Source: Metallyticus violacea (lineage: Eukaryota > Arthropoda > Insecta > Mantodea > Metallyticidae). Taken from it: 64,000 bases of DNA. Positions within the stretch are counted from its first letter, which is position 1. Every line of letters begins with the position of its first letter. The stretch lies in NCBI GenBank assembly GCA_030762175.1, contig CM060846.1, positions 241,019,512 through 241,083,511 of the forward strand, read 5' to 3'. Both the position numbers and the translations under genes were made by a program. The notes beneath the pieces are model-generated. The model was not told the origin of the DNA, ran no database searches, and saw only the letters and a list, made by a program, of their open reading frames with translations. Below, in pieces: positions 21,760-33,564 of the stretch.

Positions 21760-22058
21760 TATGTGATTATTATTGTTGTTGTCCATTAAGATATATCTTA
21801 TATGAAAGAACATTGTCAGTATCGATAAAATAATTTCACAGTTATTTGCAGCATGAAATATAGTAGTATTTAAATATTGTATTTACAAAGCAGTGGTAGT
21901 AGTATTTCTTCCACTGTCAACATTAGATTTATCTGTATGCATAATATAGATTATAAATGATAAAATTTTATAAACATTAATATAACAATATGAAACACCT
22001 TAAAGACAAATTTTACTACACAGATATACATGACATGATTTTTTGTTGTTTAATAGTC

Positions 22059-22059
<1 letters not shown>

Positions 22060-22107
<48 letters not shown>
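22060..22107. repeat. (TA)n microsatellite
   Basis: Around 24 uninterrupted TA dinucleotides lie 53 bp left of the 48-bp inverted repeat. Confidence 0.95.
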
Positions 22108-22113
<6 letters not shown>

Positions 22114-22160
22114 TGAAAAAGAAAAATAAAGAAACACTATTAACAGTGTAACAAATTAAC

Positions 22161-22264
22161 ACTAATAATAAAAGTAGATAAAGATAAAACACAGAGAAAG
22201 AGTCACACTTGAAATTGTGTGACTCTTTCTCTGTGTTTTATCTTTATCTACTTTTATTATTAGT
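22161..22264. repeat. Perfect inverted repeat, 48-bp arms, 8-nt loop
   Basis: The left arm 22161-22208 is the exact reverse complement of 22217-22264, and the spacer is TTGAAATT. TA-rich tracts lie on both sides. Neither arm resembles any other repeat in the window. In HGD pre-mRNA it would fold into a 48-bp hairpin. Confidence 0.95.
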
Positions 22265-22499
22265 ATATATATATCACAGGTAAGTTACATATAAACATCC
22301 AAGCTTTATGCACAACTGGCAAAATCAGAACACATTAAGAGTGATAGTAGACTTTATAACTTCTCATATCACAATACATGAACAAAATAAAAGGAAATGA
22401 ATAAAATAATATATACAAATCATTTTAATATAACTGTGATACCTGATTGTGCAAATATACGCTTGTGGTTATTACTGAGCATGTTATGGAGACAATATT

Positions 22500-25400
22500 A
22501 ACCAGTTTTATTATTATCATTCTAGAATTTCTGTATATACTATAAGGAGCTCTAAATTAAGAAAGAGGCCAATAAGAATTTAAATTGTTTGGGATAACTG
22601 CAGTCCTCAAGACCTTTACACAATAAATTACAAAATATAGCACCCATAAATCTTCATATTTTTGTCATAAAGTTTTAACACAAAGTTTTCAATTGTGAAT
22701 TTAGTTTTGTTTCATTTGTCAGATTGGTGAGTGTTACAATTTTCATAATCTTTTCATAATTTTTCATATAGAGTATAATTCTGTAAATGCATTGACCTAC
22801 AAGAGTAATTATTTTTAATTCTTTAAATGCAAACCTATAAATGTATTTTATTGAAGGCTGCTATGCATCTTATGTCCAAATTTTTAAAAATAAATTTGTT
22901 GAAATTTTCTGAAGAGATGCTGCCTCATAGTTCTATACCATGTGTCATTTGAGATTGAATAACAGAAAAATATTTATGTTAGCAAACTAATTGTCAATAG
23001 TTTTGATAGATATATAAGAACAAAAAGGTCTTTTGAGATTTTATTGTTCAGGTTTCTAGTACATTGAGTCCAGGTAAATTGTTTATCAATAGTCTAGTCT
23101 AACGGTCTAACTGCCTTTGAGTTACTAATATTAATGCTGTTTATGGATAGCATATATTCATAATCACTAATGTCTTTATATATAAATGTAATAAGATCAC
23201 ATTTGTTTCAATTTTCACATAAATTAAATTTGAAAATTATTTAATATGGCTTGCAGTTTTGTTTATCTATATATTCAAAGTCTGCAAATTGAAGTCACTA
23301 GGGGCTAATGTGGTATCGTCTATATAAAGGGAATTATGTTTTGTGTGGTATTACCTTTCCAATGTTATGCAGGTAAGTATAAATTACTATGATATTAAAA
23401 TAGACCCTTGAGGAACTGCAGTTTTAAAAATATTTAGGATTGATCTGATTGTTAGTCAATTAATTTCAACAAAGTCAAATCTTTGGTTAGGTCTAATAGT
23501 ATTCCAGCAGTGTGGTTTCCTGCTTCATTTAACTAATGATTATTTCCATAAATGTTGATAGTGCACTTATGATAAACTTGTTTTATATAAATTCATACTA
23601 TTACTAGGGAGCATATTAAATTTGTTCATGAGACTTATTCCATTAAGAATAAGAAGTTCAAGAATTTTAGAAGATAACTCGAATGGAAATTAGTATGTAA
23701 ATATTTTTATCTTATTTGTCCTACTTTTTTAAAAAAAAGTATTACCTCAGCAATATTCAGCTTATCAGGATATGTAGCCTTTTGAAGGCAGGCATTTATA
23801 ATAGAAGCAATGGGCATGGCTAGTTCAGTTTATATTATCTTATAAACTGATGTGAATATGTTATCCATTATAGAAGAAGATTTACTTTTGATTGACTCAT
23901 AATATATTTAATTTCATCATAGTTTGTTGGACACAAAAAAATTCTGTAGATAATGTTGCTGATAGAGATCATCTTACTGTCATGATGTTTTTATGAGTTT
24001 GAATTTGTATGACCAACTGACACAAAATGCTCATTCAAGTCAATTACTACATCTCTGAATTATGTATAACCCCATGCTTAGTTTTAATTTTTGTAATTTG
24101 GTTTTTCCCTAATACCATAATTTATTTTCCAGTCTGTTTTGCCATTGTACTTTCTATTTAAAATCAAGTTATAAAATGCTCTGTTTTGCTCTATAGACCA
24201 TTTCGTTATATTATTTTTAGATCTCTTGAAGTATTTAGTAATTTTTAGGCATATTAAATTTTGCCTTTGAATTTGCAGTAATTAAAGCTATTCTCAGGTT
24301 CTTGATTTCTGATATAATTCACTTATATATTGTTTAATCAGAATTATCACATTTCCTACTTTTTTGTAGTGGTCATAAAAAATAAATGTAATAATTTAAT
24401 GTTTCGTAAAAAAATACCCAAGCTTATTGCTTGGATCAGTCTGTTCTAAGATTTTCTGTCAATTCTGAATATCAGAATTTTTTCAATTATATTAGTTTGT
24501 TATAACAAAAATTATGCTCCCATGAAGGCCTGTTTTGTTGGTTGTATTTATTCACACAATATATGTATGTACCTGATAGTGATACTTTGATATGTATGGC
24601 CAGTTAGACAAGATATTATAATATTAATACTAAATTCAGTTTTGCCAATATTGGCGATGTCAATAGTTTACTAGACATATTTGTAATCCTAGTTGGTTCG
24701 GTGATAACATATTTTATCATAAACTCACTTATTAAATACAAGAATTTATTTTTATGGTAACCTTTTGTAAGAAAATTTATATTATAATCACCCATATCTA
24801 CTGTTTTTTTCACATTACTAAACTTTTTTATCAAATAGTTGATAAATTTATTTAATAAAGGTATCAAAGTTTTCTTTAGAAGATCAATATATACTAATAA
24901 CTCTAAGGTTGGACTTATGTATAAGAATGGTGTTTAACACCCGTTTTTACTACAGAGGTAGCACAAGTGATGGACAATGATGACATATGAGAATGAAATG
25001 ATATATTGGGAAAGGATTTATTTTTAAGGAATGAAACATTCCAGGCCTAAGTTTAGGGTACCTCCCCAGTATTTGCCATTTATGAGATTTGAGGTAAACC
25101 TCAGTTAGGGAGAATGGTCCTGATTGGATCCAAACCCCAAAATCCCACTTACGAGTCCGTGCTTTAGCCACCTTGGTCACCTGTGGCGGTGGATTAGACT
25201 TATGAGTACATTTTCAAAAACCTTCGCGGCGACTTCAACTAGTACAATACTACATTATTTATTAATATCTATGGCAAAACTGTAGTATAATAACTCATGC
25301 TACACTAATATTGCAATATCACTTAATTGTCGATTGAACCTGAAACTAGTAACTACTGACATACCAAGAATTATATTACTTTGTAATTCAGTTAGTTTCA

Positions 25401-25900
25401 TGAGTCACAATTAAGATGTGTAGATTTTCTTCATTTATAAAAACAGGTATTTGAGCAGTCTTATTGAATACACTTTGTATATTTCTATGCATAACTTTAA
25501 GACCACCCTTTTCAGTTAGCATGCAAGTTAGTTTGTTTTTTTTTTATTTTGTTGACCATTTAAATCACTTAGAGTTGTAAAGTTACCATTTTGGTTACCC
25601 ATTTTTTCATCTTATCTATCTCGTATGTTCTCCTTATATTTTGAGTTTCCAGACAGCTAGAGTTTGTCAATGGAGCATAGCGATTATTCACAAAGATGTT
25701 TAGTTTTTCTTAATTAAGACCTATTTGGTTGCATTGTCATTGTTGGTTAGTTAATCGTCACACATCTTGTTAATTATTTTGCTTATTATAATTACCATTA
25801 TCAAGCAAATCCTTGTTTCTATATATTTTCTCCTTTAGGTAGTTCGAATGATCTTTAAAGATTCAAGTATAACCTTTACGCTTGATTTTCTTCAAGAGGT
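22500..25900 (-). mobile_element. CR1/L2-like LINE relic (endonuclease and reverse transcriptase)
   Basis: Read on the minus strand, the order is an ORF1/linker region (RYAPLTNSSCLETQN near 25650), then the APE start (LCIEIYKVYSIRLLKYLFL near 25430-25490). APE continues as GDYNINFLTKGYHKN and ITEPTRITN-like residues (24680-24800, observed VITEPTRITN). Reverse-transcriptase pieces follow: ASIINACLQKATYPDKLNIA and VILFFKK (about 23730-23830), FELSSKILELLILNGISLMN (about 23640-23690), AVPQGSIL (about 23410), YIDDTTL (about 23320, a YADDT box variant), then FTWTQCTRNLNNKISKDLFV (about 23030-23085) in the thumb. Many stops break it. A family A SINE sits within the APE domain. Confidence 0.8.
24920..25196 (-). 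mobile_element. SINE family A, diverged, in LINE endonuclease
   Basis: On the minus strand the tRNA-like head (CCACAGGTGACCAAGGTGGC), the body modules and the AAACGGGTGTTAAACACC end are all recognisable. GACTTATG flanks it (24912-24919 and 25197-25204). Its divergence is much higher than that of the copies at 14498 and 57487. The neighbouring sequences on both sides are parts of one LINE APE domain. Confidence 0.93.
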
Positions 25901-26224
25901 TTATCTTGTTAGTATTTTAGTTATCAATTTTAGCATACCCACATAGTATAATTTTTAATGTGCTCAATAACATTTGGGTAGATTTAGAGTTTTACACATA
26001 CAAGACGGAGATAATTATTATATTTACTGCAAAGAAATACATTTTTCACTTTTTTTAAATACATTTCTTGCAGTTTAAATCGATATTTATTACTTTGATT
26101 GTAGACACTGAACAATATTACTTTCAAAGGTGCCATCTTGAATTGGTAGCCAGTGGGGTAAGTTGTTTAATACTGGATGTTTGTGCATTCTTGTGTTGTT
26201 ACTCTTTGGCTTTGTGTAATTGAC

Positions 26225-26640
26225 TAAATGTCTGTTCTTTCTTTATATTCTAAACTGTTGCCCATCTTAATGGTTTTAAAATCTAGGAAAGGGATCATGC
26301 CACCTTTTTCTATTTTCATTGAGAATTTGATTTCTTTATCCTGTATATTCAACAATTTCAAAACATCTTCCAAATATCTTACCAAAAAAATATAGTTCAC
26401 ATTCCTATGCCAAACCTTGAAAATGGGGTGTAAATTGGTGACATGCCTTTCTGGATAGCTCATGTGTCAATTGGCAAGAAACGGCGACTGAGGACTTTCC
26501 ATTGCTAAACCCATCTCTTGTTTACAAAATTTCCCATTAACTGTTCAACAGTTTTGGCAGAAAATCTCAACTCACATTCTTCAAGAAATACAGCTCCTTG
26601 AAGTACATTTTGATGATTCATCCAGGCACCAAGTTAGGGG
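26225..26640 (-). mobile_element. Penelope-like reverse transcriptase fragment
   Basis: The minus strand reads CKQEMGLAMESPQSPFLAN (about 26465-26525, the GLAMGSPLSP.LAN motif of Penelope RTs with G to E). RHVTNLHPIFKVWHR, LNIQDKEIKFSMKIEKGG and MIPFLDFKTIK (26260-26340) follow, the standard C-terminal RT run. The YVDD box is lost (NVNYIF region). EECELRFSAK upstream supports the family. No GIY-YIG part follows, so it is a fragment. Confidence 0.8.
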
Positions 26641-27230
26641 ATCCATTTGTGGTGGATATAGGATATCTAGAACATAAGCCTAGTAGCTCAGTGCTATACA
26701 AATTGAAATTCACTGATCACTTCAAAGCAATACCAAGGGGAACAAAAAAGCATTCAGCAACAGGTAATGTCCAATAATGGCACAAAAAATGTTCAATCAA
26801 CTAAATTCAGATGTCTTCCAGAGCTACAAAAGGTGATGTCAAAAAAAGTTTACTCTTTCTGTATATTATCATTTTCCCATGTACTACAGAGCTGAATAGT
26901 GCGTGAAGTATTTAATGAATAAAAGCCTTAGTGTCAGGGTAACCTTAAGAAAAATTCATGTTTTAGCAAGAAAACAATATTTTCATATAGTAAAACAAGG
27001 AATCTTCTTAGACAGTATTAAACATAAAATGGTGACGGTAGCAAAGGACAATGGTGTTAGCATTTAGAGATATAGCAACTGTGTTATAAAAGGGTACTTA
27101 AAAGGTATTAAAGGTGATTGTTGTGAACTTTATTACATATTATATGCGCGCAAATAGAGATTAGTGTATAAATGATGATGAAACGTTGTTTTGCAGCTCA
27201 TGCCTATTGAAAAAAATATATTCTAACAGG
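26641..27230. other. Intron sequence, unassigned
   Basis: Between about 26650 and 26760 one plus-strand frame is open for about 35 codons (DPFVVDIGYLEHKPSSSVLY and onward). I do not recognise it. It may be an upstream part of the LINE that starts near 27231. Confidence 0.4.
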
Positions 27231-27911
27231 AACAAATGACTGGCAAACTGCAAGCCTGCCAGTAGAAGCTGGTATTGGCTTCAACCCATTCAGCGATATG
27301 TAGCGTTCCAAACAATTCAACGTGCTTCAAGAAGAAAATGCGGATGAAAAAGGACAGTTAAAGACAAAAGAAGTAAAAGTACACATACACAAATGAATAT
27401 TTCAAAGGAAAGCAAGGATCTACTAAGACAGCTATGGAAGAGATTTAGCCAGCTGCATAAATAAATATCTAAGTATATCATACATTGGGAATGGTGAAAC
27501 CAAAAATGCAGATGAAAAACATTTTAGAAAATACTGCAAGTGACTGCATAAATCTATGAAAGAAGGATTTCATCATTCTTGTAAGGGTACAAATGAAGTG
27601 TATAAGAATAAATTAGCAGAATTAGAAGTATAAGTTTAGAAAACACTCAGCGAATCAAGATACATGAATGAATCATGAGTAATATTCCACATAGACACGA
27701 TCTAATTTATTCATCTTAGTAAATAACCAAATAAGTTAATATACCAAAAATGTTAACATTTGTAAACAATTTAAAAACAGTTATATGTTAGATGTAAGCA
27801 AACTAGAAAGGCATCTTCATGCTGGACATGGCTTACATATGAATGGTGCAGGCAAACACTACATAAAAGAGTAAATAAACACCATTATCAGTGCAATGCC
27901 AATGAAGAATA

Positions 27912-27967
27912 GTTTTTTTTTGAGTAGTGTTCAATGCCCATTTTTACTACTGAGGCACCATAGGCCG
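27912..27967 (-). mobile_element. SINE family A stub (3' end only)
   Basis: The minus strand begins CGGCCTATGGTGCCTCAGTA and runs to AACACTACTC plus an A tail, 56 bp in all. CAATGAAGAATA is repeated on both sides (27900-27911 and 27968-27979), proving an independent retroposition of just the terminal segment. Confidence 0.92.
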
Positions 27968-28662
27968 CAATGAAGAATAATGAAATCATACCATTGGCCT
28001 TTCAACCCATTGAATGACCAATGCAAATCAGGATATCAATCATTAGCTAACAAAGCAACAAATATAGGGGTCTTACTATCTAATGAGGTAATACATTTAT
28101 TAGTGCTATGCCTAATGGAACATTTATTAAAAGAAGAATTTCTAATCAACATTAGTAGCAAACTGTAAACTTGCTGAGCATTTCTGAAGAACTAAATAAA
28201 ACCACAAGGTAGTTGCATATGGTATGAATGATATTAATTATACATCTTTACTCAAATTAGAACAAGTTTTAAAAGAAAACCTTAGAGATACCTGCAAATG
28301 ACCCAATGGAATATTATTCAATAATGTATTTATATACAGCTCCCAAAGGAGATTTCAACTTTCTTGTAAGTGGGTCTTAACAAATTAAAAACATGAAATA
28401 AAATCTTATTTATATGTGGTGACCTTAAGGTTTATTTTTCAAAAGACTCCAAATGCAAATCTTACTTAATATATCTTTTTTCTAGCTTTGGGTTAACCCC
28501 CACACTTCACTTTTCAACTTAAATAACTAAAGGTAGCTCCACCACAATTGATCAAATTTGCACTGATTTATAGTTCAGCTACAAAGATGAGCCATTTAAT
28601 ATGGGTTTCAGCAACCATGGTGCATAATCTTTAACCTCATCCCTGATAAAGAACACATTTAT

Positions 28663-28871
28663 ATGTGAATTGAATCTGTCGTCTTAACACTCTTCATGCT
28701 TCACTAACCTTAAAAATATACAGAACCGGTTTCAAAGATATGTTATCTCCTTCTTCGGCCATGGGTCATCCATGGCCGAAGAAGGAGATAACATATCTTT
28801 GAAACCGGTTCTGTATATTTTTAAGGTTAGTGAAGCATGAAGAGTGTTAATACGACAAACTCAATTCACAT
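28663..28871. repeat. Long inverted repeat, 102-bp arms, 5-nt loop
   Basis: Arm 28663-28764 pairs with 28770-28871 at 99 of 102 positions, and the spacer is GTCAT. The inner 81 bp are identical and the three mismatches cluster at the outer end. It lies in the LINE relic. No further copy is seen in this window. Confidence 0.95.
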
Positions 28872-29879
28872 GAGCTTCACTGTGTTGGTTCCATATAAAA
28901 ACTTTTTTAAAGATTTACAATTTTTAAAAAAATTTTGACATTTATATGTGCTAATATTAGTAAGATCACAAGAATATTTGACAAAATAACTTGCAGTTAT
29001 TCCTACACCTAATTACAAATTTATCCTTGTAAGAAGTCTACTAGTGTACAGAGATTGATATAAATTTGGGAAGTTTTTGAATATATTTAAGTACTAATTT
29101 TTAAATAGCTTTCCCAATTACATACATGAAAATAAATACCATTAAAAATAAAAATCACTGGATAACAAAAGGAATAAAGGTATGCCAAAAAAAGTAATAT
29201 TATATGAAATTTTACAATCTCAGACAAATTTACCAGATTTCATGAAATACTTCAAAAAGTATAAACTAATCTGAATAAAGTCATTAGGCAAGCAAAGAAA
29301 TTCTCAAATGATGGATATATTCAGTCAGCTTCTAACAAAATAAAAAACCACATGCAATGTTATTAAGAACCATTCTACCAGACAACCTATATTTGAAAAC
29401 ATAAAACTGAAAGAAAATTCATTAACCATAAACACACCTAATCTAAGTTGCAGAAATGATACATAACTATTTTACTAACATTGCAATAATAGAAATCATA
29501 CAAACCACAAATCAGGAAAAAAATGCAAGACAGCTATAGCCCAAAGATCAAATTGAGATACTAACAATTCTAAACCAGCTAAAGCCAAAATTTTCTGAAG
29601 GTATAGATCACACTTCAGATTTTACAATAAAGAAAAGTGTTTATTTTATAATCAAACCTATCTCTGACATATGCAATTGCTAGTTTGAAAGTTCAATTTA
29701 TCCAAAAATATCTTCAAATAGGTAAAGAAAAACCATTGTACAAGAGAGAGAAAATTACTCTAACTATAGAACAAATTCACTGCCATTAATTTTCTCAAAA
29801 ATAATTGAACAATATAGATTTAAATAGCTGTTCAAGTGAAATATTGCATAATATGACAACTTATTTATCAGGAATTCAC

Positions 29880-31000
29880 TCAAATTTTGCTAATTTTGTT
29901 CCACTTACTTGAATATGTTTTGAAGGCTGTTGGCTTCATCATCAGTATGGTTCCACTGTCAGTTTCCCAATGTGGTATTAAGATTTTGCTCTGTGGATTT
30001 TATGAGCTTTGTGATGAGGTTACTGTTGTTTGGAAGATAATTAACTAAATTTTCTTTTTAAAACTTAAAATGTAAATTGGAACTTGCACAGTGAAGCTAA
30101 CCATATTAATTGATATCATTGTATGATTCAGTTAAATTTTCTTTGTTTTCATTTATGTATTTATTTCCACACATAGAAAAACCTATGGATTTATGAAGAG
30201 CTGAGGTTCATTTAGGAATTCGTGGTTTTTTTTTTTTTTTTTTTTTTTTGCCAGAAATAGTATGCCACTCCTGATTTTTCTGTAAGTTTACATTTCTCAC
30301 ATGTTCCTTAAACCATAGTGTAATGTCCCTTTTTGTTTTATCTACATATTTCATATTGCAGTCTTTGCAAGTGATTTCATAAATGCCTGTTGGAATTTTG
30401 TTTTTGTGTTGGTTTTCAGGCATTTTTAAACTGCATTTGTTCACTGGAGTCAAAATAATATTGGCATCTTTAAAAATCTTCTGGAATTTTTGGTATGTGC
30501 ATGGATGGAATGTAAATTTCGTATATAAATGATCTCATTTGTTGCCTTTCAGTGTGGTGATATGTTGTATTTGTTTTTGATTTCTGAACTTTTATATTTT
30601 CTTCTTGATCAGATGTGTTCTGTAGCCAATTTTCTGTGCTATATCTATAATTTTTGGTACTCCAATTCATATTCTGTCTTGCTTATTGGTAGGATTGTTA
30701 ATCTGAATGTGAGGCTATTGATTATTGCAAGGTTATGTTGACTTGGATAGTGACTGTTGTTTTTTACATAATTATCTGTATGGGTATCTTTTCTGAATAT
30801 GCCAAATTCCATTGTATTGTCATTTTTTTATAATTTTTAATATAAGAAGGGAAGAATCTGTTATTTTCTACTCCATTGTGGAATTTTTTTCTTTTGCCTA
30901 GTAAACAGAGTCAAAGATAGAAGAGAAATTTCTATTGAGTGTTTTGAAAATGTAACTGATACATCAAATAAATGGGATTTTAAAACAGTTTGCAAGCTAG
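29880..31000 (-). mobile_element. Penelope-like element, RT end plus GIY-YIG endonuclease
   Basis: The minus strand reads MEFGIFRKDTHTDNYVKNN (about 30760-30815, the YRKPTHTD region) and LAIINSLTFRLTILPISKTE (about 30680-30740). The linker HIPKIPEDF follows, then GIYEITCKDCNMKYVDKTKR (30300-30395), a GIY-YIG nuclease with YVD in place of YIG, and WFKEHVRNVN. A run of about 24 T (30226-30249) appears as a lysine tract in the frame. This is the most complete Penelope-like copy here, joining RT end and endonuclease in the expected order, but it is disrupted. Confidence 0.85.
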
Positions 31001-31169
31001 GGGTTCCTTTCTGTTCCTATATAGTTTTGCAGTTTCTTTTGTATTTTTTTTACTTACTGACATTTTGTTTGATGTTCTGCAAACACAGATTTTGGATATA
31101 ACATATTATTGCAATAAAATGGAAGATCTTAAAAAAATAACGATGAATTCATGTTATTGAAACTTCACT

Positions 31170-31930
31170 AGTCCACATCAGTGTGTAGCGAGAAATCGTG
31201 TGATCGACTAATCAAGCAAAGAAACAAAGATCCATAAGTACTTATAGAATTCTGTTTTATGAAAATTTTGACAATCTTCAAATGCAGTTGACAGATGAAT
31301 TCAAGAACTACCTGAAATTTCCATTCATAGTCCTTGATACTTATTGATTTCCATAGATGAAAGACAAATTTCAAAAAGCAGCATTTATTTCCTTGCTACA
31401 AACTTACAGCAAGTACTTGGACAAATTCCAAATTAAAAATAAACTAATTAACTTGTACAAAACCCCTGAAAAAGAATGGTGTAACAAGTCCCTATATGAT
31501 ATTTTGAGGTAAATGATAGAAAAAACTTTAGATGATATCATGCAAAAATCCCTAAGCTCATACTACTCCTCCTATCTAAGCCAGTCGGTCTTGGTGGTGT
31601 AGTGGTAACCATACTTGCCTCCTACACCCAAGGTCACGGGCTCAAACCTGGCCAGGATCGACAGATTTTTTCAGGGCGTAAAAATCCTAAGTATGACTTT
31701 TACACCCTGATTTGAATCGGGCACTGATGACCAGAGATGTTAAAGAGCGTCCATAAATAAAAAAAAATCAATCATTATGTATGCCGGAAATAACAGTATC
31801 AGTAGAACGCTCATTCACAACCCTGAAAAGAATTAAGACCTATGCAAGATTCACCAAAGGACAAGAAAGACCGACTGAGCTTACCAGGGAGAAGGAGCTT
31901 TTTACCAAAGCTAAGAGAAGATCGAAAATA
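31170..31930 (+). pseudogene. hAT transposase relic split by a SINE
   Basis: Before the SINE the plus strand reads STYRILFYENFDNLQMQLTD and EFKNYLKFPF (31228-31330), then NKLINLYKTPEKEWCNKSLY (31436-31495). After the SINE comes MPEITVSVERSFTTLKRIKT and YARFTKGQER (31781-31870), the hAT C-terminal dimerisation block. Order and spacing agree with a single transposase. Stops and a frameshift are present, and the N-terminal part is missing. Confidence 0.8.
31585..31767 (+). mobile_element. tRNA-derived SINE, family B
   Basis: The head GGTCTTGGTGGTGTAGTGGT is an A-box-like start, and GGGCTCAAACCTGG is a B-box-like element. The body (TTTTTTCAGGGCGTAAAAAT...) and end TTAAAGAGCGTCCATAAATA plus A tail follow. 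A second, longer and inverted copy lies at 33565-33851. It splits the hAT relic. No clean target-site duplication was found. Confidence 0.88.
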
Positions 31931-32672
31931 CTGAGACCTGTGCTTATTGAGAAAAATTTAGACAAATTTTGTTCTCAACTGACAAATGGATTCTATGTTT
32001 ATCTAATGGTTGAGACATCCTCTAATTTTTATTAAGCACTTTTTCATTTATTGGCATATTTTATTAAAATCAAGTGAAATGCTTTAAAATATGAAATGTT
32101 TCTTTTAATGGTACATATAACTATGAATCTTTTAGCATCTCTACAAACATGTTAAATTGGATAAAATTAGATAATTTAATCAGAATCAATTGCAGTAAAA
32201 AGATAACTATGCATCTAAATTAGAAACTAGATCAGAAGTAGAAATATGATTGATTATTATACATCTAGTTTAGACAGTTTATCAGAAAGAGAAGTAACAA
32301 ATATATTATAGATTGGGTGACTTGATAAGATGTTAAATATGATATTTTCTAGTTCTACAAAAAGTATGAGGCTACATAAGTTCCAAAATTACCCTATGTC
32401 ACTGACATACCCAAACTATTTAATAGAAGTTCCTTATTGAAATGACTTAGAAGTCATTTCAGTTAGTGTTCTTTGCTAATATCTTTTAGCTTTTGGGTTT
32501 TTAAAAATGTCCTCTCTGAGTATATTATTGAATAATTTTGAATCATTGGAGAATTGATTTTAGATCTTTCCCAAATTTTGTGCCTAATCAGTTAATATAT
32601 AAGCAACATACATGAAAATCTCAAATTCACTTTTTGTGTTAACTATGCATAGGGTGCACTAGAATCTCTTTT

Positions 32673-32708
<36 letters not shown>

Positions 32709-33556
32709 AGTTTCAGAACTCAAACACAAAGAATTTTGAGACAGGGAACTTGTATTCTGTGGATTCAAAATTTGTTTCTTTGGAGTAATATTTAATAAGG
32801 GTGGCACACCACTGATTTGACTTCCAATTAATGTGATAAAATAGACATGTGTCACAAGGAATGTAATTGTTAACCCACAGCACAACAGCATATAAGGCTT
32901 AATGCATAACTAATTTATAATTCTGCTCAGAGAAGGCAAAGGATTTAAATCTCTTTGAGTGCATTAATTAATTTTGTTGTGATTAATGAAGAAAAATTCT
33001 ATTTTTGTTTTGGTTTCTCATTTTTTCTGTACACTTCAGTTTAAGAGTAAAAGTTCATCATTTATAAAGTAAAAAGATAAAAAAAATAAGTATTAAAATT
33101 AATAAAAACAAATTTTCCTCACTTCTGAAAGGAAAAGAGGTGTAAATAATAGTGCTGCAAAGAAAAAAGATAACAGTATTTCACTTTTAGATTGAAGAAA
33201 TATATTAACAAATGAAGAATAAAAATATTCTTCTCTCTCGGGTAGAATAAATAGGGCAATATCAACAAAACAATATTATGAAGAAACCCTGTTCATTTTC
33301 ATGAAGAATAATGCTTCTGTATGAAAATACTCTTCAAAAGCCTTTGTCATATCAGTGTAAACTGTTTCTCACTTTGAGTGGAGAGCCCAATTACAGGAGC
33401 CATTGAAACTGCAGACCTCGAACGTTCTTGCATTGATTATATTTGTCTTCTTCTATATGTTTTTCCTACAACTGACGCTAGGAGTAGTGGACTATCAGCG
33501 TTCAGCATATGTAATACATAAGCACTGCACGAAACTTGATGGAATGGTTAGTCAAA
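31931..33556. other. AT-rich intron sequence
   Basis: The stretch holds a CA microsatellite at 32675-32706 and nothing else I can name. Near 33390-33540 a short frame with a hydrophobic start (VLALIIFVFFYMFFLQLTLG) is open, but it lacks a usable ATG and is cut by the SINE. Confidence 0.5.
32675..32706. repeat. (CA)n microsatellite
   Basis: About 15 CA repeats follow AAAA. Confidence 0.95.
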
Positions 33557-33564
33557 GTTTTATC

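Larger units (their letters stand above)
27231..29850 (+). mobile_element. CR1-like LINE relic with SGNH-esterase ORF1
   Basis: ORF1 remnants come first: KQFNVLQEENADEKGQLK (about 27310-27370), then a GDSHGRD-like serine box (observed DSYGRDLASCINKYLS near 27425-27475), KPKMQMKNILENTASDCINL, DFIILVRGTNEVY (box III, about 27570-27606), IPHRHDL (about 27690) and LHAGHGLHMNGAGKHYI (catalytic His region, 27815-27870). Together these are an SGNH hydrolase/esterase domain as in CR1-clade ORF1. ORF2 follows with GDFNFLVSGS (about 28350) and STTIDQICTDL (about 28535), both APE, then LKPKFSEGIDHTSDFTIKK and RTNSLPLIFSKIIEQYRF (29580-29820), RT. A SINE stub and a 102-bp inverted repeat lie inside it. 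Frame breaks throughout. Confidence 0.75.

Noticed and set aside
28684..28850. The long palindrome as a piggyBac-type MITE because its perfect part is bounded by TTAA on both sides
   Set aside because: TTAA is itself palindromic, so any perfect inverted repeat containing it shows it on both arms, and the inverted similarity continues 21 bp beyond it.
33403..33564. A small secreted-protein exon starting with a hydrophobic segment
   Set aside because: No in-frame ATG at the start, no homology, no splice-bounded continuation, and it runs into a SINE.
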